Source of the DNA: a virus
Virus record (IMG/VR): IMGVR_UViG_3300037041_001101
Location: 1 to 64,000 of that record
Direction: 5' to 3' (one strand)
Length of the DNA: 64,000 nucleotides
This document shows positions 55,066 through 64,000 of the stretch, piece by piece (the stretch's first letter is position 1; every line of letters begins with the position of its first letter). The notes under the pieces were generated by a model that was given only the letters and a program-made list of their open reading frames with translations, did no database searches and was not told where the DNA came from. A program made the translations under genes and the position numbers.

Positions 55066-55494
55066 ATGAGCAACTTATCCCTACTGGGCACAATGCCTGA
55101 GATACTACAAATCGAACAAGAGATTTTAAAACAACCTCAAGTTGAGTGTCCGTTAATACATTATCATATCGATGGTGTATACGCACGTAGAGGGTTCATA
55201 CCGGCAGGCACTGTGTTAACAGGCGCGATACATAAATTTGAAAGCATCTCCATTCTTGCCCAAGGGACATTACGAATTACCAATGGTAATACATCACACA
55301 TCATATCTGCCCCGCATGTTATGACGGACAAACCCGGCATAAAACGTCTTGGGTATGCGGAAACTGATTGTACGTTTATTACTATACATAAAACAAATAC
55401 AAGAGACGAAGGGGATATCAGAGATAAATTGATCTGTGATACTTTTGAAGATTATGAAAAACACGAACAGCAACTGCTGTTAGGAGATAAGTAA
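55066..55494 (+). CDS. Cupin-like phage protein (142 aa)
   Basis: CPLIHYHIDGVYARRGFIPAGTVLTGAIHKFESISILAQGTLRITNGN is a cupin barrel with HYH and H residues for a metal; the second half contains MTDKPGIKRLGYAETDCTFITIHKT. Similar proteins lie among tail genes of T7- and P22-like phages. Role unknown. Confidence 0.72.
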   Translation: MSNLSLLGTMPEILQIEQEILKQPQVECPLIHYHIDGVYARRGFIPAGTVLTGAIHKFESISILAQGTLRITNGNTSHIISAPHVMTDKPGIKRLGYAETDCTFITIHKTNTRDEGDIRDKLICDTFEDYEKHEQQLLLGDK

Positions 55495-55495
55495 T

Positions 55496-57124
55496 ATGTT
55501 AGTAACAGCAGCAGCAGCGTTAGGGGCAACAGCAGCAGCCTCACTTGTAAGTGCAGGAACTTTAGGTTTGACAGCCGGTGCTATTGGCGCTGTTGGATCT
55601 GCTGTTGGCGGGGGATTGGCAGCGGGCGCGATTGGAGCAGGGCTTGGTGCAGGAACAGCTGCTCTTACTGGAGGTGATGTTGGCAAGGGTGCGCTGATGG
55701 GCGGTGTTGGTGGAGCTCTTACTGGAGGGCTTGCTAGTGGTATTGGCGCTGCTGGAGGTGCTGCTGCCGCTGGTACTGGTGCTTCTACTGCTATCGGTGC
55801 TGGTTCTGGGGCTGCTGGAGGAGCTGCTGCTGCTGCCGCTGGGGGTGAAGATCCTTTAAAAGGTGCGCTGATGGGTGGGGTTGCTGGTGGTATTGGTGGT
55901 TATGCTAAAGGAATAGATAGTGTTGCTACTCCGGCAGCAGATACAGGTGTTTCCAAGATGGCTAATCAAACGGTCATCGGTGTAAAAAACCCATCTATGG
56001 GATATGGTAGTTTGCCAAACTCACCTGCAATCACAAATGCTCCACCTGCGAGCATGATGTCTTCTGTTGGTGAAGCTCCGGTTTATGGTTCTTTACCTCA
56101 ATCTAATTTAGCAAATGTTAACCCAAATATGTCAGGACTCCCTGCGGCATATACTCCTACACCTGTCGCTTCAGCAACACCATCCTTGGCATCAACAAGT
56201 TCTGGATATTTACAAAAAGGTATCGATCTAATCAAAGAACACCCTGCTGAAGCCATGCAGATCGGTGGTGCAGGTATTAATATGCTCAGTACACCACAAA
56301 ATCAGCAGTTTCCACAAGGGCAACCTATTAATACGACTAACTACCTGTCACCTAACTTTCAACGCTATGAGGCTACACCTACATACGCTGATGGTGGTTC
56401 TGTTGGTTATGAGCCTTCTGTTACTATGTATGGCGGTGCAGCGGATGGTTATGCGGATGGCGGTATGTTAGGAGGAATGCCTGGCGCTGGTATGGTTAAA
56501 GGTATATACAATGCGGGTATTGGTGGATCTGTTGCACCTGGTTTAAAAAACACATTATTCGGTAAAGATGAGACCGATACTCAAATGCAACAAGCGCAAC
56601 CTCAACAAGCGCCTCAACAAGCGCCACAAGGTCCGATGAACCCTATTGTTGCTAAAGCCATGGCTGCAACACAACAAGTACAACAAGCCGAACAAGCGCA
56701 ACAAGCGCAACAAATTCAACCCGTGCAAGCACAACCACAAGCGCAACCCATTACTCCATCCATGGGTATAGCACAACCACAAATCCAACCTGTAGGGATG
56801 GCAAGTGGCGGTATCACAGATGGTTATAATTTAGGTGGTTACGCACATGGTGGGATTCCTCGGTTGTTGAGCGGTGAAGGCGATGGTGTTGATGACCAAA
56901 TACCAGCGACTATAGGTGAAGATGGAAAACAACCCGCAAGACTCGCTAACAACGAGTTCGTCATTCCTGCGAGGGCAGTGTCTGAGTTAGGTAATGGATC
57001 TTCAGAAGCTGGTGGAAAAATATTACAACAAATGGTTGATAGAGTTCAAGCTCGAAGAGCAAAGACTATAGGTAAAGGTAAGATTGCTGTAAACAGTAAA
57101 GCTGTTAAAGATCTACCAGCATGA
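55496..57124 (+). CDS. Ejection/internal virion protein with glycine-zipper N-terminus (542 aa)
   Basis: Residues 1-135 are Gly/Ala-rich with GxxxG zippers, likely membrane-inserting. Residues 365-430 are a Gln-rich low-complexity stretch. The C-terminal part has YAHGGIPRLLSGEGDGVDDQIPATIGEDGKQPARLANNEFVIPARAVSELG, a motif seen in phage internal proteins. It probably helps form the channel for DNA entry. Confidence 0.72.
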   Translation: MLVTAAAALGATAAASLVSAGTLGLTAGAIGAVGSAVGGGLAAGAIGAGLGAGTAALTGGDVGKGALMGGVGGALTGGLASGIGAAGGAAAAGTGASTAIGAGSGAAGGAAAAAAGGEDPLKGALMGGVAGGIGGYAKGIDSVATPAADTGVSKMANQTVIGVKNPSMGYGSLPNSPAITNAPPASMMSSVGEAPVYGSLPQSNLANVNPNMSGLPAAYTPTPVASATPSLASTSSGYLQKGIDLIKEHPAEAMQIGGAGINMLSTPQNQQFPQGQPINTTNYLSPNFQRYEATPTYADGGSVGYEPSVTMYGGAADGYADGGMLGGMPGAGMVKGIYNAGIGGSVAPGLKNTLFGKDETDTQMQQAQPQQAPQQAPQGPMNPIVAKAMAATQQVQQAEQAQQAQQIQPVQAQPQAQPITPSMGIAQPQIQPVGMASGGITDGYNLGGYAHGGIPRLLSGEGDGVDDQIPATIGEDGKQPARLANNEFVIPARAVSELGNGSSEAGGKILQQMVDRVQARRAKTIGKGKIAVNSKAVKDLPA

Positions 57125-57810
57125 AAATGATATCTTTGAAAGAAGCAAAAGAACAAGGTTTACATGTTTATTACACTGGAAAAATATGCGTACATGGACA
57201 CATAACATATAGATATGTAAAAGATAGAAGGTGTTCTGATTGTGCAAAAATAAAGCAACAAAACTATGTTGCTAATAATAGGGATAAGATTACAATTAGA
57301 AATTCTACTAATTGGGCAAATAGAACAGAAACAGAAAAATTAAAAATTAACAAATACAGAAGGCAGTATTATGTTGAAACAAAAAATGTAAGATTGGCTG
57401 AAAAGAAAAAGGCGTATGAAAAATTAAAGTTAAACCCTATATGGGTTACAAATAAAAACGAAAAAACAAAATTATACAGAGCTAATCATGATAGAAAAAA
57501 ATATCCGGTGTCTGAACAAAAATGGAGGTTGGCAAATATAGGCGTTTTAAACGCTCATCGCACAAAAGGAAGGGTTGCAAAACTACATCGAACTCCAAAA
57601 TGGACTACTGAAAAAGATTTGAAAGCGATTCAACATATCTATATTTTAGCTAATGATTTTTCAAAAGCTTTTAATGTTAAATATCACGTTGACCATATTA
57701 TACCACTACAAGGAAAATTAGTATCTGGTCTACATGTTCCGGGCAATTTGCAAATAATACCCGCAACGGATAATTTGAAAAAAAATAATAAGTTTGAGGT
57801 TAGTGCATGA
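57121..57810 (+). CDS. Free-standing HNH endonuclease (229 aa)
   Basis: ATGA overlap with the ejection protein stop and with the next gene. An N-terminal zinc region (VYYTGKICVHGHITYRYVKDRRCSDC), a long basic linker rich in Lys/Asn and a C-terminal HNH (KYHVDHIIPLQGKLVSGLHVPGNLQII) match the enzyme at 36245. It is much more AT-rich than flanking genes. A mobile insertion between two virion genes that keeps translational coupling. Confidence 0.9.
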   Translation: MKMISLKEAKEQGLHVYYTGKICVHGHITYRYVKDRRCSDCAKIKQQNYVANNRDKITIRNSTNWANRTETEKLKINKYRRQYYVETKNVRLAEKKKAYEKLKLNPIWVTNKNEKTKLYRANHDRKKYPVSEQKWRLANIGVLNAHRTKGRVAKLHRTPKWTTEKDLKAIQHIYILANDFSKAFNVKYHVDHIIPLQGKLVSGLHVPGNLQIIPATDNLKKNNKFEVSA

Positions 57811-58226
57811 TAACAATACAGCATGTAGAACCGATGTACGTACAACAGGTTTGGCCTATGGTCGAACCTTGGTTAATACCTGTCTTTGATAAGAGTGATT
57901 TGAACAAGTATTATACAATAGATAACTTAAAAGAGTATCTGTTGCGCGGTGAGCAAACCCTACTTGTAGCAGTTGATGAAGACGCTGTTATACAAGGTGT
58001 TTGTGCGATACAATGGTTGAATATGCCTAGTGCTAGAATTGCTTATATAACAGCAATAGGTGGAAGATTAATAACCTCTAAAGAGAACCATAATATCCTT
58101 ATCGATTGGGTTCGTGCTTGTGGTGGTACACGTATTGAATGGTCTGCTAGAGAATCTATAGTTAGACTTTGTAAAAACAAATTAGGGTACACCCCAAGAC
58201 AAATCACGATGGAGTTTCAATTATGA
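57807..58226 (+). CDS. GNAT-like protein of the ejection region (139 aa)
   Basis: MITIQHVEPMYVQQVWPMVEPWLIPVF, then TLLVAVDEDAVIQGVCAIQW and a late RACGGTRIEWSARESIVRLCKNKLGY fit an acyltransferase-like fold found beside internal virion proteins of T7-like phages (gp13-like region). It may be structural instead of enzymatic. Confidence 0.72.
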   Translation: MITIQHVEPMYVQQVWPMVEPWLIPVFDKSDLNKYYTIDNLKEYLLRGEQTLLVAVDEDAVIQGVCAIQWLNMPSARIAYITAIGGRLITSKENHNILIDWVRACGGTRIEWSARESIVRLCKNKLGYTPRQITMEFQL

Positions 58227-61200
58227 TATTCAAACTAAGCAATCTTCCTAAATTCTTTTTCACTTACATTTGCCCCACTTTCTATGGTGGTAGCGCACCT
58301 GCTACGCCTTCGACCACTACTCAAAACATAAACAGCATCCCTCCAGAGTTGATGCCTTATGTGTTGGGCAATCTGCAAGCGGCTAAAGGACAACTCTTTA
58401 AGACTGATGCAAGTGGACAGATCACAGGTTATCAAGATTACAAACCTTATAGCACTGATCCTAACAAATACGTAGCGGGTTTCAGCGCACTGCAAAAGCA
58501 AGCGCAACAAGGTGCTGGCGCATTAAAAATGCCCGGTCAGTTCGCCACTGCTACCGGTATGGCTACCTCTGCTGGTCAAGGTGCGTTAGGTGCTGGCGAT
58601 CAGTACAATCAGATGGCGACAGACCCAGGATCTATGTCTCAATGGATGAGTCCTTACATGGAGAATGTGGTTGACTATCAAACACAGCAAGCTAATCGGC
58701 AGTACGATATATCAGGTGCTGCTCAAATGGGTAACGCTGCACGTTCTGGTGCGTTTGGGGGTAGTCGTGATGCGATTATGGCTGCTGAAAATGCACGGAA
58801 CCGTAACCAAGCGATCACGGGTATACAAGCAACCGGTGCTCAAACCGCATGGCAAGATGCCAGACAAGCACAACAGTTCGGTGCCAACTTAGGCCTGCAA
58901 GGTTATCAAACCGCCATACAAGGATCACAACAGTTAGGTAATTTGGGTACGCAACAACTTGCTGCTCAGACTGACATCTTAGGCACTAAGAGTAAGTATG
59001 GTGCTGAAGTACAAGGAAGAAACCAAGCGTTGATCGATCAACGTATTAAGAACTTTGAGAACCAACAAAACCAACCCTACCGTGCAATGGATGTCATGTC
59101 TGGTTTGGTACGTGGTATACCTATTAACCAGTCTTCAAGCACTGCTTATGCGGCTAACCCTAGTTACGGTCAACAGATCGGATCGACTATCGGTGCGTTG
59201 GGTAGCATGTACGGTGCATATAAAGGTAAAGCGAATGGTGGTATTGTCCAAGCGTATGCAGATGGTGGATCTGTTGAGCAAGGTATTAAGTCTAAACTAC
59301 GTGATATGTCGCCTGAACAACTGCGAGCGCACATTCCTGAGATTACCAGTCAAGAAGAACTGAGCATCGCCAAAAAGATCCTCGCTGAAGAAACGATGTC
59401 ACAATACGCAAGAGGCGGTATTGTTGGTTATGCTGAAGGCGGGCAATTGGGTTGGAGAGAACAACTCGAATCGACTCAGCAAGAAATGAAAGCGAATGAT
59501 TATAAATTACACGGCTGGACAGATGAGGATATTGCAAATTATGAGTCTTCCGGTCGCGTTCCTTTAGACCCTAAAAAACAACTTGCGCTTAGAGATGTTG
59601 AACCTGCTCCGAGAATCCCTTTAGATAAAGATACTTATTATAGGCGACTTCAAGAAATAGGTCGAAGAGTTCCTGAAGAAAAGGTTATTCGTCTTCCTGA
59701 TGAAAATGCGGTTAAGTCTGAGCCTTTTAAAAACGTAGGTGCTGATAAAGGTATCACAGGTTACCGTCCACCAGCAGAAGAGTATGTGCCACCTAAGTTT
59801 GGTGGAAACTTAGAATCACCTGCTGTAGAAGGCGAGTATTTAGGTAAAGAAATACCCAGTTCGAGTGCGCCTTCAAGCACAGCACAACAAGAACCTATTT
59901 CTGGTGAGAAAGGAAATTTAAAATACGGTGAGTTTACAGAGAAAGAATACGCTGAACGTATGAAAGCTCGCGCAGATGCGATGAGTGGAACACAACGCCC
60001 AATGAACGCAGGACAAGCCAGAGAAGACATATTAAACAAGGCAAAAGCTGGCGAAAGTTTTTCACCTAAAGAAGGTGTTGCAGGACCGTCTCCTGAAGCA
60101 CCTGTCGGAAAAGACTCTTGGAAAGCGCCTGCCGGAGAAAGTCCTGTTGGAAAGAACATCGCCAAAGGGATTACTTCTGTAAAAGGAGCAATGAAAGATC
60201 TAGCTAAAGGAGCAGGAAAAGTTTTACTTGCTCCTGAAAACATAGCGATGATGGGTTCAGATATCAATGCTCAAAGATTTGAAGAGTCTTTAGCTAAAGG
60301 GGATAAAGGTGCAACATCAACAGCGTTAAGTGCAATTCTTGGTTCACCACAAGTTGTGCAAAATCTTTTAAAACATGGTACTGGTGGTGATCTAGGTGAA
60401 CAGTTTAGAAAACAAAACCCAGCATTAGCATCCGCAATTGATGAAGCTGGTGATAGTGTTGCTGAAAGATATCAAGTTCTAAAACAATGGATGACCACAC
60501 CTATTGTAGGCCGTGAGGAAAAACCTGAAGCAACTGGTTTAGCACAAACTACTGCTGATCAATTTGTAGCACCTGAAAAGAAAGGTTTAGAAACAATATC
60601 TGATATGGGTGCACCTACACCATCTGCTGGACCTAGAGTTGGTTTAGGGCAAACTGCACAAGCACAAGAAGGAAAAGTTTACCCACAAGAGATAAGCAAG
60701 GTCTACAGAGAAAAGGGTCTTGACTTACCTGTACAATCTACAGCGTATCAACCTGCTGAAGAGGCTGCTCAACCTGTGGCACAACAAGCGCCTGTCGATG
60801 ACGGTCTTAGCGAAGATCGAGCAACTGCTGCTAAAACACCTTTGCAAATCCTGCAAGAGCGTCAAGCTGAGATGGAGAAAGCCGGTATTCGATCCTCCGA
60901 TCAGATCTCTGCTGAACAACGAAAAGAGATTATGGCTGAGAAAGCGAATGCGCAAGATGAGAGCAAACGCCAAATGTATTTACGTATGGCTGAGTTCTTC
61001 TCTAACTGGGGATCTACACCAGGCTTACCGCTAGTCGCTGGTCTAAAAGCAATGAAAGAAACACTACCTAGCGTTATGTCTGACAGCAAAGAAGACCACG
61101 CTGTGATGCGTAGCATTAACAAATCTTTACGTGATCTTGAACATGCGACCGAACTTGAAAAAGCCGGTAAGTATAACGAAGCGTATGCAATCAAGGAACA

Positions 61201-61678
61201 AGCCTCTGAACGTATTCGCAAACACGATGAGCATGTTGCTGATCTAGGTGCTAGACGTGAAGAGTTGAATAAGACTTTGGAATCGCATGAAAAGACAGCT
61301 AAGATTGCTGCTGGCGCATCTATGTATGGAGCAGATGAACGTGCAAGCAGAGCGGCTACTGGTGATGTAGGAGCTAGATATAACGCTTCTCCTGACATAG
61401 CATCGTTACGAGATATTCGTGAAGAATTAAAAGGTATAGATGCAAAAATAGAAGATGTTTCAGGATCTAAATCACCTGAAGATGTTGCTATGCTTAAAGA
61501 ATTACAAGCTACGAAAAAAGAATTGTTGGATGAAAAGGTGATAGTGAAAAACAGAATGGATAGCAGGGGCATGAGTGAGTATGCTTCTACCAAAAACCCT
61601 TCACCAAGAGTCAATAAAAACTTATCGACTATGAGTCAAGAAGAAAGGTTTGCACAGCAATCTAAATTAGGTAAATAA
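58223..61678 (+). CDS. Large internal virion / ejection protein (1151 aa)
   Basis: ATGA overlap with the GNAT-like gene. The first 330 residues carry the podoviral segment YVLGNLQAAKGQLF ... NRQYDISGAAQMGNAARSGAFGGSR. Two 'GGI' motifs follow (ANGGIVQAYADGGSV, YARGGIVGYAEGGQLG). Residues about 400-830 are Pro/Glu/Lys-rich and probably disordered, and the last 300 are helical (STPGLPLVAGLKAMKETLP and coiled coils). Probably travels with the DNA into the cell. Confidence 0.75.
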   Translation: MIFKLSNLPKFFFTYICPTFYGGSAPATPSTTTQNINSIPPELMPYVLGNLQAAKGQLFKTDASGQITGYQDYKPYSTDPNKYVAGFSALQKQAQQGAGALKMPGQFATATGMATSAGQGALGAGDQYNQMATDPGSMSQWMSPYMENVVDYQTQQANRQYDISGAAQMGNAARSGAFGGSRDAIMAAENARNRNQAITGIQATGAQTAWQDARQAQQFGANLGLQGYQTAIQGSQQLGNLGTQQLAAQTDILGTKSKYGAEVQGRNQALIDQRIKNFENQQNQPYRAMDVMSGLVRGIPINQSSSTAYAANPSYGQQIGSTIGALGSMYGAYKGKANGGIVQAYADGGSVEQGIKSKLRDMSPEQLRAHIPEITSQEELSIAKKILAEETMSQYARGGIVGYAEGGQLGWREQLESTQQEMKANDYKLHGWTDEDIANYESSGRVPLDPKKQLALRDVEPAPRIPLDKDTYYRRLQEIGRRVPEEKVIRLPDENAVKSEPFKNVGADKGITGYRPPAEEYVPPKFGGNLESPAVEGEYLGKEIPSSSAPSSTAQQEPISGEKGNLKYGEFTEKEYAERMKARADAMSGTQRPMNAGQAREDILNKAKAGESFSPKEGVAGPSPEAPVGKDSWKAPAGESPVGKNIAKGITSVKGAMKDLAKGAGKVLLAPENIAMMGSDINAQRFEESLAKGDKGATSTALSAILGSPQVVQNLLKHGTGGDLGEQFRKQNPALASAIDEAGDSVAERYQVLKQWMTTPIVGREEKPEATGLAQTTADQFVAPEKKGLETISDMGAPTPSAGPRVGLGQTAQAQEGKVYPQEISKVYREKGLDLPVQSTAYQPAEEAAQPVAQQAPVDDGLSEDRATAAKTPLQILQERQAEMEKAGIRSSDQISAEQRKEIMAEKANAQDESKRQMYLRMAEFFSNWGSTPGLPLVAGLKAMKETLPSVMSDSKEDHAVMRSINKSLRDLEHATELEKAGKYNEAYAIKEQASERIRKHDEHVADLGARREELNKTLESHEKTAKIAAGASMYGADERASRAATGDVGARYNASPDIASLRDIREELKGIDAKIEDVSGSKSPEDVAMLKELQATKKELLDEKVIVKNRMDSRGMSEYASTKNPSPRVNKNLSTMSQEERFAQQSKLGK

Positions 61679-61680
61679 AT

Positions 61681-64000
61681 ATGGCTACTAGATATGAAGA
61701 AAGTTTTCAAACAGCGTCTCAAGAAACAGGTATTCCTTCTAGCCATTTAAAAGCCTTAGCCACACAAGAAACGAATATTAATCAGATTAATAGTAAACAG
61801 AGCAATGCATTAGGGGTTATGCAAATAATCCCTAAGTGGCACCCTGCTTTAGATCCTGAAAGATTAGCTAACGACCCTGACTATAATATCAGGGGTGGCG
61901 CAGCCTATTTGGCAGATCTTATAGAAAAAACTGATCCTGATCTACCTTACGATGATCGTTTTGGATTGGCGTTAGAAAATTATTATGGAAGTAAAAACCC
62001 TGCTAAGAATGCTGAATATGCGCAAAGCGTTCTTAGTAAAATAGGAAACGCACCTGAAGTAGAACCTGATAATTATTTATTACCGGGCGAAGAGAATGCT
62101 TATAACGAATGGTTAGCAAAACAACCTGCTACCGAAGAAACACCTGAAAGCTATCTCTTACCAGGTGAAGAAGATGCTTATAACGAATGGTTGGCAAAAC
62201 AAGGCGAACCTGTACAAGAGGATCGTACAGCAAAGCAAGTGGGTTCTGATATTTTAACCACTGCTGGGAAAGGTATTATCGGTGTTCCACAATCACTTGT
62301 TGGTTTAGCTGATATCCCTACGGGTGGTAAAGTTGGTAAGTACCTTGAAGAGAAAGGGTACAACTTCGAGAAGATGCAAAAGGAGTTAAGCGAACAATAC
62401 TCTCCTCAGCAAAAAGAAGATATCAAAGCTTTGCAAGAAGCGAGTGGTGTAGCAGATAATCTTAAGGCCGCATGGGAGCACCCTGAGGCGGTTGCCTCTA
62501 TGGTAGGTGAATCAATACCTTCTATTTTTGCTGGTGGTATGTTTGGTAAAGCGGCTAAGGCTGCGGGACTTGTTAAGTCTACAGCAGGTGCGGCAGGTTT
62601 AGGTGAAGCTCTGGTTGCTGGTGGGCAAAGTGCGGAAGACATACGTGTACAGTCACCAGATAGAGAACTCTCAACAAAAGGATCACTCTCAGCACTCGGT
62701 GCTGGTGCAGCGACAGGTGTGTTGGGTTTTGTCGGTAGTAAAGCAACGTCTGCGCTAGGTGGTATTGATGTCGATACGCTATTAGTGGGTGGAGCAAGAC
62801 GAGCGATCAGTAAAAAAGTGGGCGAAGAGGCTGCCAAAACACCAGGTGTGTTTAGACGTGTGTTAACCTCTGCGTTTGGTGAAGGCATATTGGAAGAAGC
62901 AACTCAGTCTGCTCAAGAAAAGATGTGGCAAAACTACGCGACTGACAAACCCTTAATGGAAGGTGTAGAAGACGCTGCCACTAAAGGTGCGATCTTAGGT
63001 TCTGTTACCGGTGCAGCTGTTGGTGCGTTACCAGCTGGTAAAGAAGGTGTTGTTACACCAAGTATCCCTTCACCTGTCGTGCAAGCACCTGAGTTGTCAG
63101 ATCGAGAAGAAGAGTATCGCAAATCAAGAGAACTAAAAAGACGATCAAGCGAGATCGAAGCGGCTGGTATACCTACAGAAAGCAAACTGCACGATGATCT
63201 GCTCTCTTTGGATTATAACAAAGCTGAAGATTTAGCCACTGCTAAAACCTTAGTCGATGAAGCTGCGCAGACTGATGAGTACGAGGATCTAGACCTTGAG
63301 AACTTCGATGAGCATATCGCCAAACACGAAGCCAAACTAGCCGAACAAGCGGCAACACCCGAAGCTGAAGTCGTTACACCCGAAGCTGAGACTGCTGAAG
63401 CTCCTAAATATTCTATCGCTCAAGAAGAATATATGTCTCAACACCGTCCTCCAAGTTTTGAAGACGGTGCTCCTTTGCATGATGTTACAAAAAACGGAGA
63501 GATATATCCTGACGATATTTATACTAACAAAGGTTTGCAATATTATGGTACCGGTCAGGATCAGGCAGATAAAGAAAGTATGCGTGTCATACATACAACA
63601 AAAAACAAACCTGACGCTTTAGTAACAATGTATAGGGCTGTGCCTAAAGACAGCGATATCACTACCATAAACAGTGGTGATTGGGTTAGCCTTAGTAAAA
63701 CCTATGCTAAAGAACACGGTGAATCAGCACTTGATGATGACTATAAAATAATATCTAAAAAAGTAAAAGCAAATGAACTGTTTACAAATGGCGACTCTAT
63801 AAACGAGTTTGGTTATTGGGGAGAAAAACCTGTAGAAACCAATCAAACATTCTCCGTAGCCCCTACTGAAAATATCACAGTTCATACGGCTGACTCGTTA
63901 CGAAAAAGCTTAACGCCTGAAATGAAACGACTTGAGGCTACCGGCAAGTTCGTTCTGCATGATACGCAAGACACGTTACCTGGTACAGATCACCCTGCTA
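61681..64000 (+). CDS. Giant polyvalent virion protein, N-terminal part (runs off the window)
   Basis: At least 773 aa. Residues 1-90 are a lytic transglycosylase: KALATQETNINQINSKQSNALGVMQI with catalytic Glu30, opening the cell wall during entry. A duplicated motif follows (SYLLPGEEDAYNEWLAKQ, twice). Glycine-rich membrane-like segments lie at about 280-460. About 635-715 resemble the ADP-ribosyltransferase domain of polyvalent proteins (ALVTMYRAVPKDSDI, GDWVSLSKTYAKEHG, SINEFGYWG). No stop occurs before 64000. The part at 1-3111 is probably its C-terminus. Confidence 0.82.
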   Translation, partial: MATRYEESFQTASQETGIPSSHLKALATQETNINQINSKQSNALGVMQIIPKWHPALDPERLANDPDYNIRGGAAYLADLIEKTDPDLPYDDRFGLALENYYGSKNPAKNAEYAQSVLSKIGNAPEVEPDNYLLPGEENAYNEWLAKQPATEETPESYLLPGEEDAYNEWLAKQGEPVQEDRTAKQVGSDILTTAGKGIIGVPQSLVGLADIPTGGKVGKYLEEKGYNFEKMQKELSEQYSPQQKEDIKALQEASGVADNLKAAWEHPEAVASMVGESIPSIFAGGMFGKAAKAAGLVKSTAGAAGLGEALVAGGQSAEDIRVQSPDRELSTKGSLSALGAGAATGVLGFVGSKATSALGGIDVDTLLVGGARRAISKKVGEEAAKTPGVFRRVLTSAFGEGILEEATQSAQEKMWQNYATDKPLMEGVEDAATKGAILGSVTGAAVGALPAGKEGVVTPSIPSPVVQAPELSDREEEYRKSRELKRRSSEIEAAGIPTESKLHDDLLSLDYNKAEDLATAKTLVDEAAQTDEYEDLDLENFDEHIAKHEAKLAEQAATPEAEVVTPEAETAEAPKYSIAQEEYMSQHRPPSFEDGAPLHDVTKNGEIYPDDIYTNKGLQYYGTGQDQADKESMRVIHTTKNKPDALVTMYRAVPKDSDITTINSGDWVSLSKTYAKEHGESALDDDYKIISKKVKANELFTNGDSINEFGYWGEKPVETNQTFSVAPTENITVHTADSLRKSLTPEMKRLEATGKFVLHDTQDTLPGTDHPA

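Noticed and set aside
55480-57124. Frames within the Gly/Ala- and Gln-rich ejection protein
   Set aside because: Low-complexity repeats open all frames; none has independent support.

Overview
The window is most of the genome of a tailed double-stranded DNA phage, almost certainly a podovirus with a P22/T7-type virion. The evidence is terS, terL, a portal, a scaffold, an HK97-fold capsid, gp4- and gp10-like tail adaptors, tailspikes, and ejection proteins carrying a lytic transglycosylase. No host chromosomal gene, integrase, rRNA or tRNA was seen. Base composition is moderately AT-rich. The small early genes resemble families common in phages of freshwater Gram-negative bacteria (an impression from memory, not a search). 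Host is otherwise unknown.

Layout. Positions 1-3111 (+) hold the C-terminal part of a giant polyvalent virion protein. Its N-terminal part very likely starts at 61681 and runs off the right edge, so the genome appears circular or circularly permuted and longer than 64 kb. Positions 3144-20375 (-) are a tightly packed early/middle operon set with many stop/start overlaps: ThyX, dCTP deaminase, SNF2-type helicase, VRR-NUC nuclease, a family B DNA polymerase split in two by a GIY-YIG endonuclease, a Mom-like protein, a ssDNA-binding protein, a Rha-type regulator, a DUF2800 Cas4-like protein and dozens of small unknown genes. Positions 20576-23249 (+) diverge from it with a Cro-like repressor and a primase-helicase. 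Positions 23250-27101 are an accessory island with long AT-rich non-coding stretches, tandem repeats and a minus-strand group (cell wall hydrolase, two small proteins, GP88). From 27102 to the end (+) lie packaging, head, tail, lysis and ejection genes.

How it works together. A small set of minus-strand sigma70-type promoters (about 15.7, 16.5, 17.7 and 20.4 kb) drives DNA metabolism. Three of them, the divergent repressor leader and the GP88 leader share a 17-bp dyad (GTTAAG-N5-CTNAAC), probably the operator of the Cro-like protein at 20576. Plus-strand late genes use a different promoter type (TTGCAW-N17-TATAAN). Nucleotide genes (thyX, dcd), the polymerase, primase-helicase, SSB and nucleases replicate the genome. 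TerS/TerL package it. A GroES-like co-chaperonin sits beside the capsid genes. A muramidase, holin-like peptides and a SleB-type hydrolase serve lysis.

Most notable: (1) a 138-residue class 3 mini-intein in TerL; (2) a DNA polymerase split into two independently translated halves by a GIY-YIG endonuclease that supplies the ribosome binding site for the second half; (3) the shared operator; (4) a structured terminator-ended RNA of about 100 nt just upstream of the Rha-type gene; (5) a tail fibre ending in a C-type-lectin fold like those targeted by diversity-generating retroelements, with no reverse transcriptase in view.
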